64,000 bases of DNA from Siphonodentalium dalli (lineage: Eukaryota; Mollusca; Scaphopoda; Gadilida; Siphonodentaliidae), in assembly GCA_032622095.1 (NCBI GenBank), contig CP136063.1, forward strand, positions 84,671,980-84,735,979, read 5' to 3'. The position numbers and the translations under genes are program-made. The notes below the pieces were generated by a model. That model was not told where the DNA came from. It did no database searches and saw nothing but the letters and a program-made list of their open reading frames with translations. This document shows positions 57,001-64,000 of the stretch, piece after piece; within the stretch, counting starts at the first letter, position 1; the number at the start of each line of letters is the position of its first letter.

Positions 57001-59230
57001 TGTCAATGAGTATTTAGTAGAGAAACTGTTAAAGGTATCTTGAGAGATATTTTATGTTTCGAGTATTCAATTCCAAATCACCGTGAACCTTTGATTCGAC
57101 TTCAAAATTTGGGATTTGAAATTTTCAAATCATGGGCAACAATGAACTTACACTGATCTGCTTTGTGTTTTGTCGTTTTGTAATCAAAAGTTTCCAAAAA
57201 CTAGTAGTATCCCTCAACACTAGACCAGTGTCACTGAACCTGAAAGTTCTTTGTATTGTATTATTCACTGACGTCATACCTGACATGCCGTATATTTCTC
57301 ATAGTTGAAGTTCCATTACTCCCCATGACCGGCATTTGAGATTTGATTTGAATCGAAAAAAAATTAATATTCATTTCAAGATTCAAATCGAACCAAAATC
57401 TGAGATTTTTGCCCTAAGATATTTCACCAATCTCAATAAATGTTTATTTATTTATTTTGTTCTATTGTCAAACATTGTTTATTTCTCAGGCTAGCCACGG
57501 GTTCATCACACAACATAAATGGGCCAAGTATGTCAAAGCATTCATCAACTTAGATTCAGCTGGAGCAGGGGGATGGGAGTCATTGTTCCAAACAGGTTTG
57601 TTTATAGTAGAGCTACAGTAATGCCCTAAATAATTGACTCCTTAACCACAGAGTTATTATGGAGAATTTTTCAGGATTTAGTCGGAAATATGGCCTGTTG
57701 CCATTCATCGGAAAGCTCTCGGGGATCTTGGATTTCAAAATTCAATCCATAAGCATGGACTACAGGCCAGAGTGTTTGTCTGATCATCATGAAATTTGTT
57801 GTGGAAGTTAATATTGACATGTAGAACGAGTTGTTTTGGGGTCATTCAAATACATGGCTGCCATCGGCCATCTTGGATTTCAAAATTCAATCCATTAGCA
57901 TGGGCTACAGGTCAGAGTGTTTGTCTGATCATTATGAAATTTGTTGTGGAAGTTAATATTGACATGTAGATGGGAACGAGTCATTTTGGGGTCATTCGGC
58001 CATAAAACATGGCGCGGTAGCCATCTTGGATTTTACTATTTGCATGACTAAATCCTTTTGCACGGGCTACAGGTCGTACATGTACCTTTCAGATCATTAT
58101 GCAATTTGTTGTGACTGTTGACATTAACATTTAGATGGGAACGAGTCATTCTGTGTCTAGGTCTCATAGCAGATGAGGCCATGCAGAATGAGGTCCCCAG
58201 AGGATGAATTTGGTGACATTAGCCCGCTGTGCGGGGTACATGTAGCATCACTAAATTCACCCTCTGGCGACCTCATTTTTCAAATGTCCAGCATCATATT
58301 TTGAGGACATTTCACTGCCTCAAACCAGATGTAAGCTTTTCAGACATTTCACTAGAGACTGCCTCGAACTCCACTGTAGTTAGCCTCCTAATAGAGTACC
58401 TGTAGCCAAGCGCAGCTGAATGGATAACGAAGACAACACCAACCAGGATGTAACAATCAGTGATGGTTACATAGAACTACAGTAATGCCCTAAGTAATCG
58501 ACTTTTTAACAACAGCAGAAATATGGCTTGTTGCCATTCATTGGAAAGTTCTCGGGGAGAGCTTTCCGATGAATGGCAACAAGCCATATTTCCGACTAAA
58601 TCCTGAAAAGTTACCCATAATTCTGCTGTAGTTAAAGAGTCGATTACTTAGGGCATTACTGTATACCCACCATCCAAAATCTCCACGTCAAAAAGACCAA
58701 GATTAGCCTCCAGACTACTTTCCTGGAGGAAAATATTGAAGACCAAGCCAGCCAAACTCAAAGTGAAAGTACCCAAGACATTCTCAAATCAGTTCTGGTT
58801 AACGACAACACCCCTTCCAGTAAATCATGGAAAATTCAATGGATTTAAATCTTTTGTATGCTTATACAACCGGTACTCCGTCTGAACAAGAATTTCTTGT
58901 ATTATATCCATACATTCACATGGTTTGGTTTGATGGTGATAACACAACTTTTGAGATTTTGTCTTCGTTCTTCATTTTTGGCCTAAATTTTGGGAATTAA
59001 ATTTAGTACCAAGTTTAGTTACATGATTCATCAATTCTGAAGAGTTTACAAAAAATAATATTAAATTTATTTCTTCTTAACAGGTCCAAATTATCCTTGG
59101 TTAGTTGAGACCTACGCCAGCAATGTTCCATACCCATTTGGTTCTCTTCTGGGCCAAGAACTATTTCAAAGTGGTGCTATCCCAAGTGATACTGACTTCA
59201 GGATTTTTCGAGACTATGGAAACATACCAG
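35514..59230 (+). CDS. ERMP1: ERMP1, endoplasmic reticulum metallopeptidase 1, first four exons (3' end outside window)
   Basis: ERMP1 (Fxna) is a multi-pass ER-membrane M28 zinc exopeptidase family protein. Exons 35514-36072, 40418-40545, 57490-57595 and 59084-59230 join in phase to 940 nt (313 codons plus one base), about the first third of a ~900-residue family protein. A short cytoplasmic N-terminus is followed by a membrane span near residues 40-60 ([15 protein letters not shown]), then the luminal peptidase. Metal and catalytic residues inferred from family spacing are intact: His178 (CHYDTVP), Asp190 (GASDNA), Glu224-Glu225 (SAEEN), Asp251 (INLDSAG). The last His ligand should be in a missing exon. 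Introns are 4.3, 16.9 and 1.5 kb. Right of 59230 only repeats were seen. Confidence 0.93.
36085..36355. repeat. cluster of (G/C)TTAAGCGCAATTG motifs, ERMP1 intron 1
   Basis: Half a dozen variants such as 'agcgcaat', 'aagcgcaattg' and 'cgcttaagcgcaat' in both orientations. Matching clusters at 37660-37700 and 38575-38940 suggest the ends of one dispersed element. Confidence 0.55.
36425..37555. mobile_element. element with TTCGCCGGA sub-terminal motif arrays
   Basis: Left cluster 36475-36635 has about nine 'ttcgccgga/gag' motifs; right cluster 37452-37535 has four inverted 'tccggcgaa'. The innermost shared end is ACTGGACT(G/C)CTCGCCGGAAG. The interior holds a direct duplication of 'tgaacacacctcaggtaaca' (37196, 37301). 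Exact ends uncertain. Confidence 0.65.
37565..38570. other. ERMP1 intron 1, nothing supported
   Basis: No exon or coding relic recognised; the stretch near 38240-38330 resembles 17340-17410 ('tctgtctgatca...atgaagta'). Confidence 0.5.
38575..38940. repeat. cluster of AATTGTGCTTAAG motifs
   Basis: At least eight copies of 'caattgcacttaagcacaat'-type motifs in both orientations, matching the cluster at 36085-36355. Confidence 0.6.
38962..39344. mobile_element. 383-bp MITE packed with ACCGCGG motifs
   Basis: Ends CATACCCCGCTGGACAAAAC and CATACCCTGCTTGACAAAAC (complement of the right end) are about 27-bp inverted repeats. The body has over a dozen 'tacaccgcggcc' / 'gaacggcaagtacacc' motifs in alternating orientation. 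Confidence 0.8.
39345..40106. other. ERMP1 intron 1, nothing supported
   Basis: Small palindromic 'agaagtgacttctc' near 39741 and a related 'agaagtcacttcttc' near 39971. No exon. Confidence 0.5.
40107..40359. mobile_element. hairpin MITE, family CAGTAATGCCC, with internal duplication
   Basis: It carries two copies of 'aatatggcttgttgccattc' in the left arm (40176, 40219), so it is longer than other copies. Ends are degraded. It sits about 60 bp before ERMP1 exon 2. Confidence 0.78.
40418..40545 (+). CDS. ERMP1: ERMP1 exon 2: zinc ligand Asp and catalytic Glu pair
   Basis: Acceptor ATTTCAG, donor GTATGA. The exon encodes [18 protein letters not shown] and [13 protein letters not shown]. The Asp of SDNA bridges the two zincs in M28 enzymes and the EE pair supplies the general base and a ligand. 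Phase matches exon 1. Confidence 0.94.
40778..42872. mobile_element. non-autonomous hAT-like element, ERMP1 intron 2
   Basis: Inverted ends CAGGGTTTCCGCTA (40778) and TAGCGGAAACCCTG (ending 42872), flanked by ATATAGA on both sides (40771-40777, 42873-42879). CAGGG-type termini and a 7-8-bp duplication fit hAT. Frames inside (e.g. 40960-41253) show no dimerisation or zinc-finger domain. Confidence 0.8.
42880..44771. other. ERMP1 intron 2, repeat relics
   Basis: 43045-43130 ('aatcggatataaaaagacta', 'gccattgctgatcagggcaa') is repeated inverted at 56405-56510. 43670-43735 has four 'gtttcgcacc' motifs. Short frames have no recognised domain. Confidence 0.55.
44772..45874. mobile_element. 1.1-kb TTAA-flanked element with CACGTG motifs
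   Basis: TTAA at 44772-44775 and 45871-45874; ends CTCTTTCACTGCC and GGCAGTGAAAGAG are perfect 13-bp inverted repeats. Inside, GGTCACGTGACC or variants lie at 44979-44990, 45190-45201, 45369-45380 and 45566-45574. Overlapping short frames (44985-45434 and others) have no recognised domain. piggyBac-like mobilisation is inferred from TTAA. Confidence 0.85.
46136..46241. mobile_element. 106-bp MITE, termini CAG(T/C)CCTCGAAATT
   Basis: Left CAGTCCTCGAAATT, right complement CAGCCCTCGAAATTAGGC, with CATGC on both sides and a 'catagcaataagcaatgccg...atgctatgg' internal fold. hAT-like ends. Confidence 0.7.
46561..46669. repeat. 109-bp hairpin repeat
   Basis: A 15-bp perfect inverted repeat AATTCTATACAAAAT (46561-46575 and 46655-46669) continuing inward into 'gattaac' / 'gttaat'. 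Confidence 0.7.
46670..48100. other. ERMP1 intron 2, nothing supported
   Basis: No coding, RNA or repeat boundary recognised. Confidence 0.45.
48105..48190 (-). repeat. end module shared with 53985-54130 and 55910-56045
   Basis: 'gtaggaactgttacatcgga' and 'gtcgttctatcgccgat' are the complement of the module at 54040-54115 and 55975-56035. Confidence 0.8.
48917..49027. repeat. C-tract and 22-bp G-tract flanking an inverted 'ttggatcggtgg'
   Basis: C11 near 48920, a partly inverted 'cacccgatccaaaattgac' / 'gaatttggatcggtg' pair, then 22 G at 49005-49026. Likely quadruplex-forming. Confidence 0.7.
49550..49729. mobile_element. hAT-type fragment with ATTACA arrays
   Basis: Dense 'gtaatcg(t)aatcaattaca' repeats end in 'gccccaaccctg', the complement of a CAGGGTTGGGGC hAT terminus. 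The left terminus is missing. Confidence 0.65.
50867..53978 (+). repeat. modular concatemer with shared head and tail modules
   Basis: Six composites (about 50867, 51594, 52086, 52465, 52826, 53286). Complete ones start 'cccgacgttgtccgggct' and end with 'gacagacagaca' plus 'cttcaaaatatatatga'. Composite 1 has a ~125-bp 'tttgaccttgaattgacc' body; the rest have a 122-bp body with 'cgtttccgagatct' and 'gcgcatgcgcgaagc'. The last segment is inverted. Overlapping frames on both strands are repeat artefacts. Confidence 0.92.
53764..53978 (-). repeat. perfect inverted copy of 53331-53545
   Basis: About 213 bp are identical in reverse to 53331-53545, including private variants ('gcgaacccgataaaattt', 'gcgcaaagcgggc', 'gcgactcgataaaattcg'). 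Confidence 0.93.
54460..55314. mobile_element. 855-bp non-autonomous hAT-like element
   Basis: 8-bp duplication ATAGGCGG at 54452-54459 and 55315-55322; ends TAGACCCCGAAGCC and GGCTTCGGGCTCTA form 14-bp inverted repeats with one mismatch. The ends are rich in 'ggctggcggcggc'-type motifs. It splits dispersed repeat copy 2. Confidence 0.9.
55315..56045 (+). repeat. dispersed repeat copy 2, right part
   Basis: Colinear with 50258-50866 plus 53985-54115; it retains the empty site for the concatemer near 55908. Confidence 0.8.
56046..56546. other. ERMP1 intron 2, 27-bp tandem duplication and repeat relic
   Basis: 'cattcactcattgagtgatt' is doubled at 56161-56217; 56405-56510 is the inverted relative of 43045-43130. 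Confidence 0.6.
56547..56759. mobile_element. hairpin MITE, family CAGTAATGCCC (full)
   Basis: TA on both sides, near-perfect 95-bp arms with an 'agctctccctgagagct' loop. A frame through it is a palindrome artefact. Confidence 0.88.
56794..57032. mobile_element. 239-bp TTAA-flanked MITE
   Basis: TTAA at 56794-56797 and 57029-57032; ends CACTTTCTATACTAAAT and CAGTTTCTCTACTAAAT (complement). Relatives at 29045-29303 and, in part, at 54990-55060. Confidence 0.8.
57033..57489. other. ERMP1 intron 2 end, nothing supported
   Basis: AT-rich with short 'caaatc / gatttg' palindromic words; leads into the exon 3 acceptor. Confidence 0.5.
57490..57595 (+). CDS. ERMP1: ERMP1 exon 3
   Basis: Acceptor TTTCTCAG, donor GTTTGT. 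The exon encodes [14 protein letters not shown], then [20 protein letters not shown]. The Asp in INLDSAG sits where the family has its Glu/Asp metal ligand. Confidence 0.94.
57616..58150 (-). repeat. half hairpin MITE fused to about three array monomers
   Basis: The left arm of a CAGTAATGCCC MITE stops at 57721 inside its loop and continues into inverted ~160-bp monomers ('atcttggatttcaaaattca', 'catgtagatgggaacgag'). Confidence 0.8.
58150..58345. mobile_element. GCAGAATGAGGT-family MITE, partial
   Basis: 'ctaggtctcatagcagatga', hairpin around 'gaatttggtgacattagccc', right end 'cattttgag' degraded. Confidence 0.65.
58480..58661. mobile_element. hairpin MITE, family CAGTAATGCCC
   Basis: Starts after TA, ends GGGCATTACTG followed by TA; the left arm lacks the 'gggtaacttttcaggattta' part present in the right arm. 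Confidence 0.85.
58662..59083. other. ERMP1 intron 3 end, nothing supported
   Basis: No exon; leads into the pyrimidine-rich exon 4 acceptor. Confidence 0.5.
59084..59230 (+). CDS. ERMP1: ERMP1 exon 4
   Basis: Acceptor TTCTTAACAG, donor GTTTGTA. It encodes [19 protein letters not shown] then [19 protein letters not shown] and YGNIPG, a highly conserved ERMP1 stretch ([12 protein letters not shown]). The following exon (GIDLAF-type start, with the final His ligand) is not seen before the window ends. Confidence 0.94.
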
Positions 59231-59428
59231 GTTTGTATGCAGGTTTGGTGCAGGAACATTTTATGGTTGTAAACGGGATATGTTTTTATCCGTTATGTTA
59301 ATAAGTGGGATCGTCTGTATATGTACTCACTGGGGTTCAGCGGCTCACCCTTTGGGATCTTTAATGATTTTGGCTCTGACTCGTTTCTGAATTGTTTACT
59401 TTCGGCCATTTTTATCATGGAGGACCTA

Positions 59429-59637
59429 CAGTAATGCTCTATTCGACTTCTTAACCACAGCAGAATTATGGGTAACTTTTCAGGATTTGGTCGGAAATAT
59501 GGCTTATTGTCATTCATCGGAAAGCTCTCGGCGAGAGCTTTCCGATGAATGGCAACAAGCCATATTTCCGACTAAATCCTGAAAAGTTACCAATAATTAT
59601 GCTGTGGTTAAGAAGTCGATTAATTAGGGCATTACTG
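59429..59637. mobile_element. hairpin MITE, family CAGTAATGCCC
   Basis: Starts CAGTAATGC after TA, ends GGGCATTACTG then TA. Full arms with loop 'agctctcggcgagagct'. Confidence 0.85.
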
Positions 59638-59997
59638 TACTCTGTCAAGAGAAAATTGTTATGGTGAGTATTAAATAGTAATGCTTTTGTCCCATTTGTT
59701 CGGAATGAGTAGACAGATTTTCATATAACATATTACAACGATGATTGAGATAGGTGCCTCGTTGTGTCCCTATGATGAGTCGATCAGCCAGATTTGGCCT
59801 TGGATTTTGTAATTTCCAACTTCGGCATCAGTTTTGAGATGATCAGAGATGGAATAAACCATGATACTTATGATAATTGTAATATGCCATCACCAGACTG
59901 TCGCAGTCGCACCTTTCGATATCATCAATATCGTCAGCCGTTTTTATTTAATAATGCATTTTTATGAGCTATTGCCATGGCTTTGTCGTCCGTCGTC

Positions 59998-60040
59998 CGT
60001 GTGTACGTGTGTGTGTGTGTGCGTGTGTACGTGTGTACGT
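59998..60040. repeat. GT microsatellite
   Basis: Imperfect (gtgtgtac/gtgtgtgc) tract directly before array 2. Confidence 0.9.
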
Positions 60041-60049
60041 AAGGCGTCA

Positions 60050-63000
60050 ACAATGCAGGCTACAGGTCGTACCTTTCGTCGGATCATTATGAAATTTGTC
60101 ATAGCTGTTGACATCAACATTTAGACCAGAATAATTAATTTTGGGGTCATTCGGAAAAAAAACATGGCCGCCAGTGGCCATATTGGATTTCAAAATTCAA
60201 TCCATTAGCACGGGCTACAGGCCGTACTGTTTGTCTGATCTTCATGAAATTTGTCATGGATGTTAATATTGGCATGTAGATGGGAACGAGTAATTTTGGG
60301 GTCATTCGGCCCAAAAACATGGCCGCCAGCAGCCATCTTGGATTTTACTCTTTGTATGACTAAATTCTTTAGCACGGGCTACAGGTCGTACTTTTAGTCT
60401 GATCATCATAAATTTTGTCATGGCTGTTGAAATTGGAATGTAGATGGGAACGAGTCATTTTGGGGTCATTCGGACAAAAAACATGGCCGCCAGCAGCCAT
60501 CTTGGATTTCAAAATTTAATCCATTAGCACGGGCCACAGGTCGTACTGTTCGTCTGATCACCATGAAATTTGTCATGGATGATAATATTGACATGTAGAT
60601 GGGAACGAGTAATTTTGGGGTCATTCGGCCAATAAACATGGACGCCAGCAGCCATCTTCGATTTTACTCTTTGTATGACTAAATTCTTTAGCACGGGCTG
60701 CAGGTCGTACCTTTAGTCTGATCATCATAAAATTTGTCATGGATATTAACAATGATATGTAGATGGGAACGAGTCATTTTGGGGTCATTCGGCCAATAAA
60801 CATGGCCGCCAGCAGCCATCTTGGATTTTACTCTTTGTATGACTAAATCCTTTAGCACGGGCTACAGGTCGTACCTTTAGTCTGATCATCATAAAATTTG
60901 TCATGGTTGTTGAAATTGGAATGTAGATGGGAACGAGTCATTTTGGGGTCATTCGGACAAAAAACATGGCCACCAGCGGCCATATTGGGTTTAAAAATTT
61001 AATCCATTAGCACGGGCCACAGGTCGTACTGTTCTTCTGATCATCATGAAATTTGTCATGGATGATAATATTGACATGTAGATGGGAACGAGTAATTTTG
61101 GGGTCATTCGGCCCAAAAACATGGCCGCCAGCAGCCATCTTGGATTTTACTCTTTGTATGACTAAATTCTTTAGCACGGGCTGCAGGTCGTACCTTTAGT
61201 CTGATCATCATAAAATGTGTCATGGATGTTAACAATGACATGTAGATGGGAACGAGTAATTTTGGGGTCATTCGGCCAAAAAACCCAGGTCGTACCTTTA
61301 GTCTGATCATCATGAAATTTGTCATGGCTGTTGAAATTGGACTGTAGATGGGAACGAGTTATTTTGGGTTCATTCGGGCAAAAAACATGGCCGCCAGCAG
61401 CCATCTTGGATTTTACTCTTTGTATGACTAAATCCTTTAGCCCGGGCTACAGGTCGTACCTTTAGTCTGATCATCATAAAATTTGTCATGGATGTTAACA
61501 ATGACATGTAGATGGGAACGAGTCATTTTTGGGTCATTAGGGCAAAAAACATGGCCGCCAGCAGCCATCTTGGATTTTACTCTTTGTATGACAAAATCCT
61601 TTAGCACGGGCTACAGGTCGTACGTTTAGTCTGATCATCATGAAATTTGTCATGGCTGTTGAAATTGGAATGTAGATGGGAACGAGTCATTTTGGGGTCA
61701 TTCGGACAAAAAACATGGCCGCCAGTGGCCATCTTTGTTTTCAAAATTCAATCCATTAGCACGGGCCACAGGTCAAATTGTTTGTCTGATCATCATGAAA
61801 TTCGTCATGGATGTTAATATTGACATGTAGATGGGAACGAGTAATTTTGGGTTCTTTCGGCCCAAAAACATGGCCGCCAGCAGCCATCTTGGATTTTACT
61901 CTTTGTATGACTAAATCCTTTAGCACGGGCTACAGGTCGTACCTTTTGTCTGATCATCATAAAATTTGTCATGGATGTTAACAATGACATGTAGATGGGA
62001 ACGAGTCATTTTTGGGTCATGAGGACAAAAAACATGGCCACCAGCAGCCATCTTGGGTTTTACTCTTTGTATGACTAAATCCTTTAGCACGGGCTACAGG
62101 TCGTACCTTTAGTCTGATCATCATAAAATTTGTCGTGGATGTTAACAATGACATGTAGATAGGAATGAGTCATTTTTGGGTCATTCGGGCAAAAAACATG
62201 GCCACCAGCAGCCATCTTGGATTTTACTCTTTATATGACTAAATCCTATTCCTTTAGCACGGGCTACAGGTCGTACCTTTAGTCTGATCATCATGAAATT
62301 TGTCATGGCTGTTGAAATTGGACTGTAGATGGGAACGAGTTATTTTGGGGTCATTCGGGCAAAAAACATGGCCGCCAGCAGCCATCTTGGATTTTACTCT
62401 TTGTATGACTAAATCCTTTAGACCGGGCTACAGGTCGTACCTTTAGTCTGATCATCATAAAATTTGTCATGGGTTTTGAAATTGGAATGTAGATGGGAAC
62501 GAGTCATTTTGGGGTCATTTGGACAAAAAATATGGCCGCCAGTGGCCATCTTTGATTTAAAAAATTAATCTATTAGCACGGGCCACAGGTCGTACTGTTC
62601 GTCTGATCATCATGAAATTTGTCATGGATGATAATATTGACATGTAGATGGGAACGAGTAATTTTGGGGTCATTCGGTCAAAAAACATGGCCGCCAGCAG
62701 CCTTCTTGGATTTTACTCTTTGTATGACTAAATTCTTTAGCACAGGCTACAGGTCGTACCTTTAGTCTTATCATCATAAAATTTGTAATGAATGTTAATA
62801 ATGACATGCAGATGGGAACGACTCATTTTGGGGTCATTCTGCCAAAAAATATGGCCGCCAGCAGCCATCTTGGATTTTACTCTTTGTATGACTAAATCCT
62901 TTAGCCCGGGCTACAGGTCGTACCTTTAGTCTGATCATCATAAAATTTGTCATGGGTTTTGAAATTGGAATGTAGATGGGAACGAGTTATTTTGGGGTCA

Positions 63001-63735
63001 TTTGGACAAAAAATATGGCCACCAGCGGCCATCTTGGATTTCAAAATTTAATCCATTTGCACGGGCCACAGGTCGTACTGTTCGTCTGATCATCATGAAA
63101 TTTGTCATGGATGTTAATATTGACATGTAGATGAGAACGAGTAATTTTGGGGTCATTCGGCCAAAAAACATGGCCACCAGCAGCCATCTTGGATTTTACT
63201 CTTTGTATGACTAAATTCTTTAGCACAGGCTACAGGTCGTACCTTTAGTCTGATCATCATAAAATTTGTCATTGATGTTAACAATGCCATGTAGATGGGA
63301 ACGAGTCATTTTGGGGTCATTTGGACAAAAAATATGGCCACCAGCGGCCATCTTGGATTTCAAAATTTAATCCATTTGCACGGGCCACAGGTCGTACTGT
63401 TCGTCTGATCATCATGAAATTTGTCATGGATGTTAATATTGACATGTAGATGAGAACGAGTAATTTTGGGGTCATCCGGCCAAAAAACATGGCCGCCAGC
63501 AGCCATCTTGGATTTTACTCTTTGTATGACTAAATTCTTTAGCACAGGCTACAGGTCGTACCTTTAGTCTGATCATCATAAAATTTGTCATGAATGTTAA
63601 TATATATATATAATGACATGTAATTGGGAACGAGTCATTTTGGGGTCATTCGGCCGAAAAACATGGCAGCCAGCAGCCATCTTGGATTTTACTCTTTGTA
63701 TGACTAAATCCTTTAGCACGGGCTACAGGTCGTAT
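60050..63735 (-). repeat. minisatellite array 2, about 22 copies, inverted relative to array 1
   Basis: Each monomer carries 'ccgccagcagccatcttgga', 'actctttgtatgactaaat', 'cacgggctacaggtcgtacc', 'catgaaatttgtcatgg' and 'gtagatgggaacgag'; spacing about 150-170 bp. Two alternating monomer types ('ttttactctttgtatg' and 'ttcaaaatttaatccatt') are visible. A small (ta) insertion lies at 63601-63611. Confidence 0.95.
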
Positions 63736-63830
63736 TAGACATTCAACTTTCCACATTCCTAATCGTTCCATTGACTGTAATACATTAAATTATTCCCTTT
63801 CCAAGTTGAGCTACAGTGTCATTGACACTT
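63736..63830 (-). repeat. terminal module of array 2
   Basis: Inverted copy of 4540-4650 ('ttcaactttccacattccta', 'cagtgtcattgacactttc'). Confidence 0.85.
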
Positions 63831-64000
63831 TCATTTATATGCACACGGGCTCCGACTCGTTTTTTCAAAGGCTCCGACTCTTATATCTCGAAAAGTGATT
63901 GGCTCCGACTCGTTTGCATAGGAAGATTATGGCAAAAGTTGTGATGCTATATGCCCTTTCGGGAAAGAATGGGTACTAATAAATATATGCTGCAAGAATG
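63831..64000. other. window edge, short 'ggctccgactc' repeats
   Basis: Three 'ggctccgactcgtt'-type copies at 63848, 63870 and 63901; no exon. Confidence 0.5.

Overview
The window is animal nuclear DNA. Real genes are split by GT-AG introns, long ORFs are scarce, and most of the sequence is dispersed repeats, foldback elements and minisatellites. Repeat style (ACATGTA and ACCGGT-rich spacers, 'aagggccataactc' families ending in GGAC/CAGA microsatellites, 'atggccgcc...catcttgga' arrays) suggests a lophotrochozoan, most likely a marine mollusc. That taxonomic call is inference.

Two conserved protein-coding genes are supported, in head-to-head (divergent) arrangement. On the minus strand, six coding exons between 17823 and 3094 encode a ZRANB2-type splicing protein: one RanBP2-type zinc finger, an acidic middle and an Arg/Ser-rich tail. 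On the plus strand, four exons from 35514 to 59230 encode the N-terminal third of ERMP1 (Fxna), an ER-membrane M28 zinc metallopeptidase. The remaining ERMP1 exons lie beyond the right edge. I see no functional link between the two genes.

Layout: 1-3000, repeats, possibly downstream of ZRANB2 or its last intron; 3.1-17.9 kb, ZRANB2 with repeat-filled introns, including a 14-copy ~160-bp array at 4.6-6.9 kb; 17.9-35.5 kb, intergenic region dominated by two very large foldback elements (23833-30885 and 31481-35481) carrying nested insertions; 35.5-59.2 kb, ERMP1, whose introns hold hAT-like and TTAA-type elements, motif-rich miniature elements and a 3.1-kb modular concatemer (50867-53978); 60.0-63.7 kb, a second, inverted array of the same ~160-bp monomer.

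The strongest unusual observations are these. A 4-kb palindromic element flanked by 9-bp repeats GATTTTCAT ends 32 bp before the ERMP1 ATG. Several insertions have their empty site preserved in the opposite palindrome arm. The concatemer has shared head and tail modules around two unrelated monomer bodies and sits precisely inside another repeat. Several miniature elements are built from dense, bidirectional short GC-rich motifs. The ZRANB2 homologue appears to lack the usual first zinc finger. All homology statements come from reading the sequence; no database search was run.
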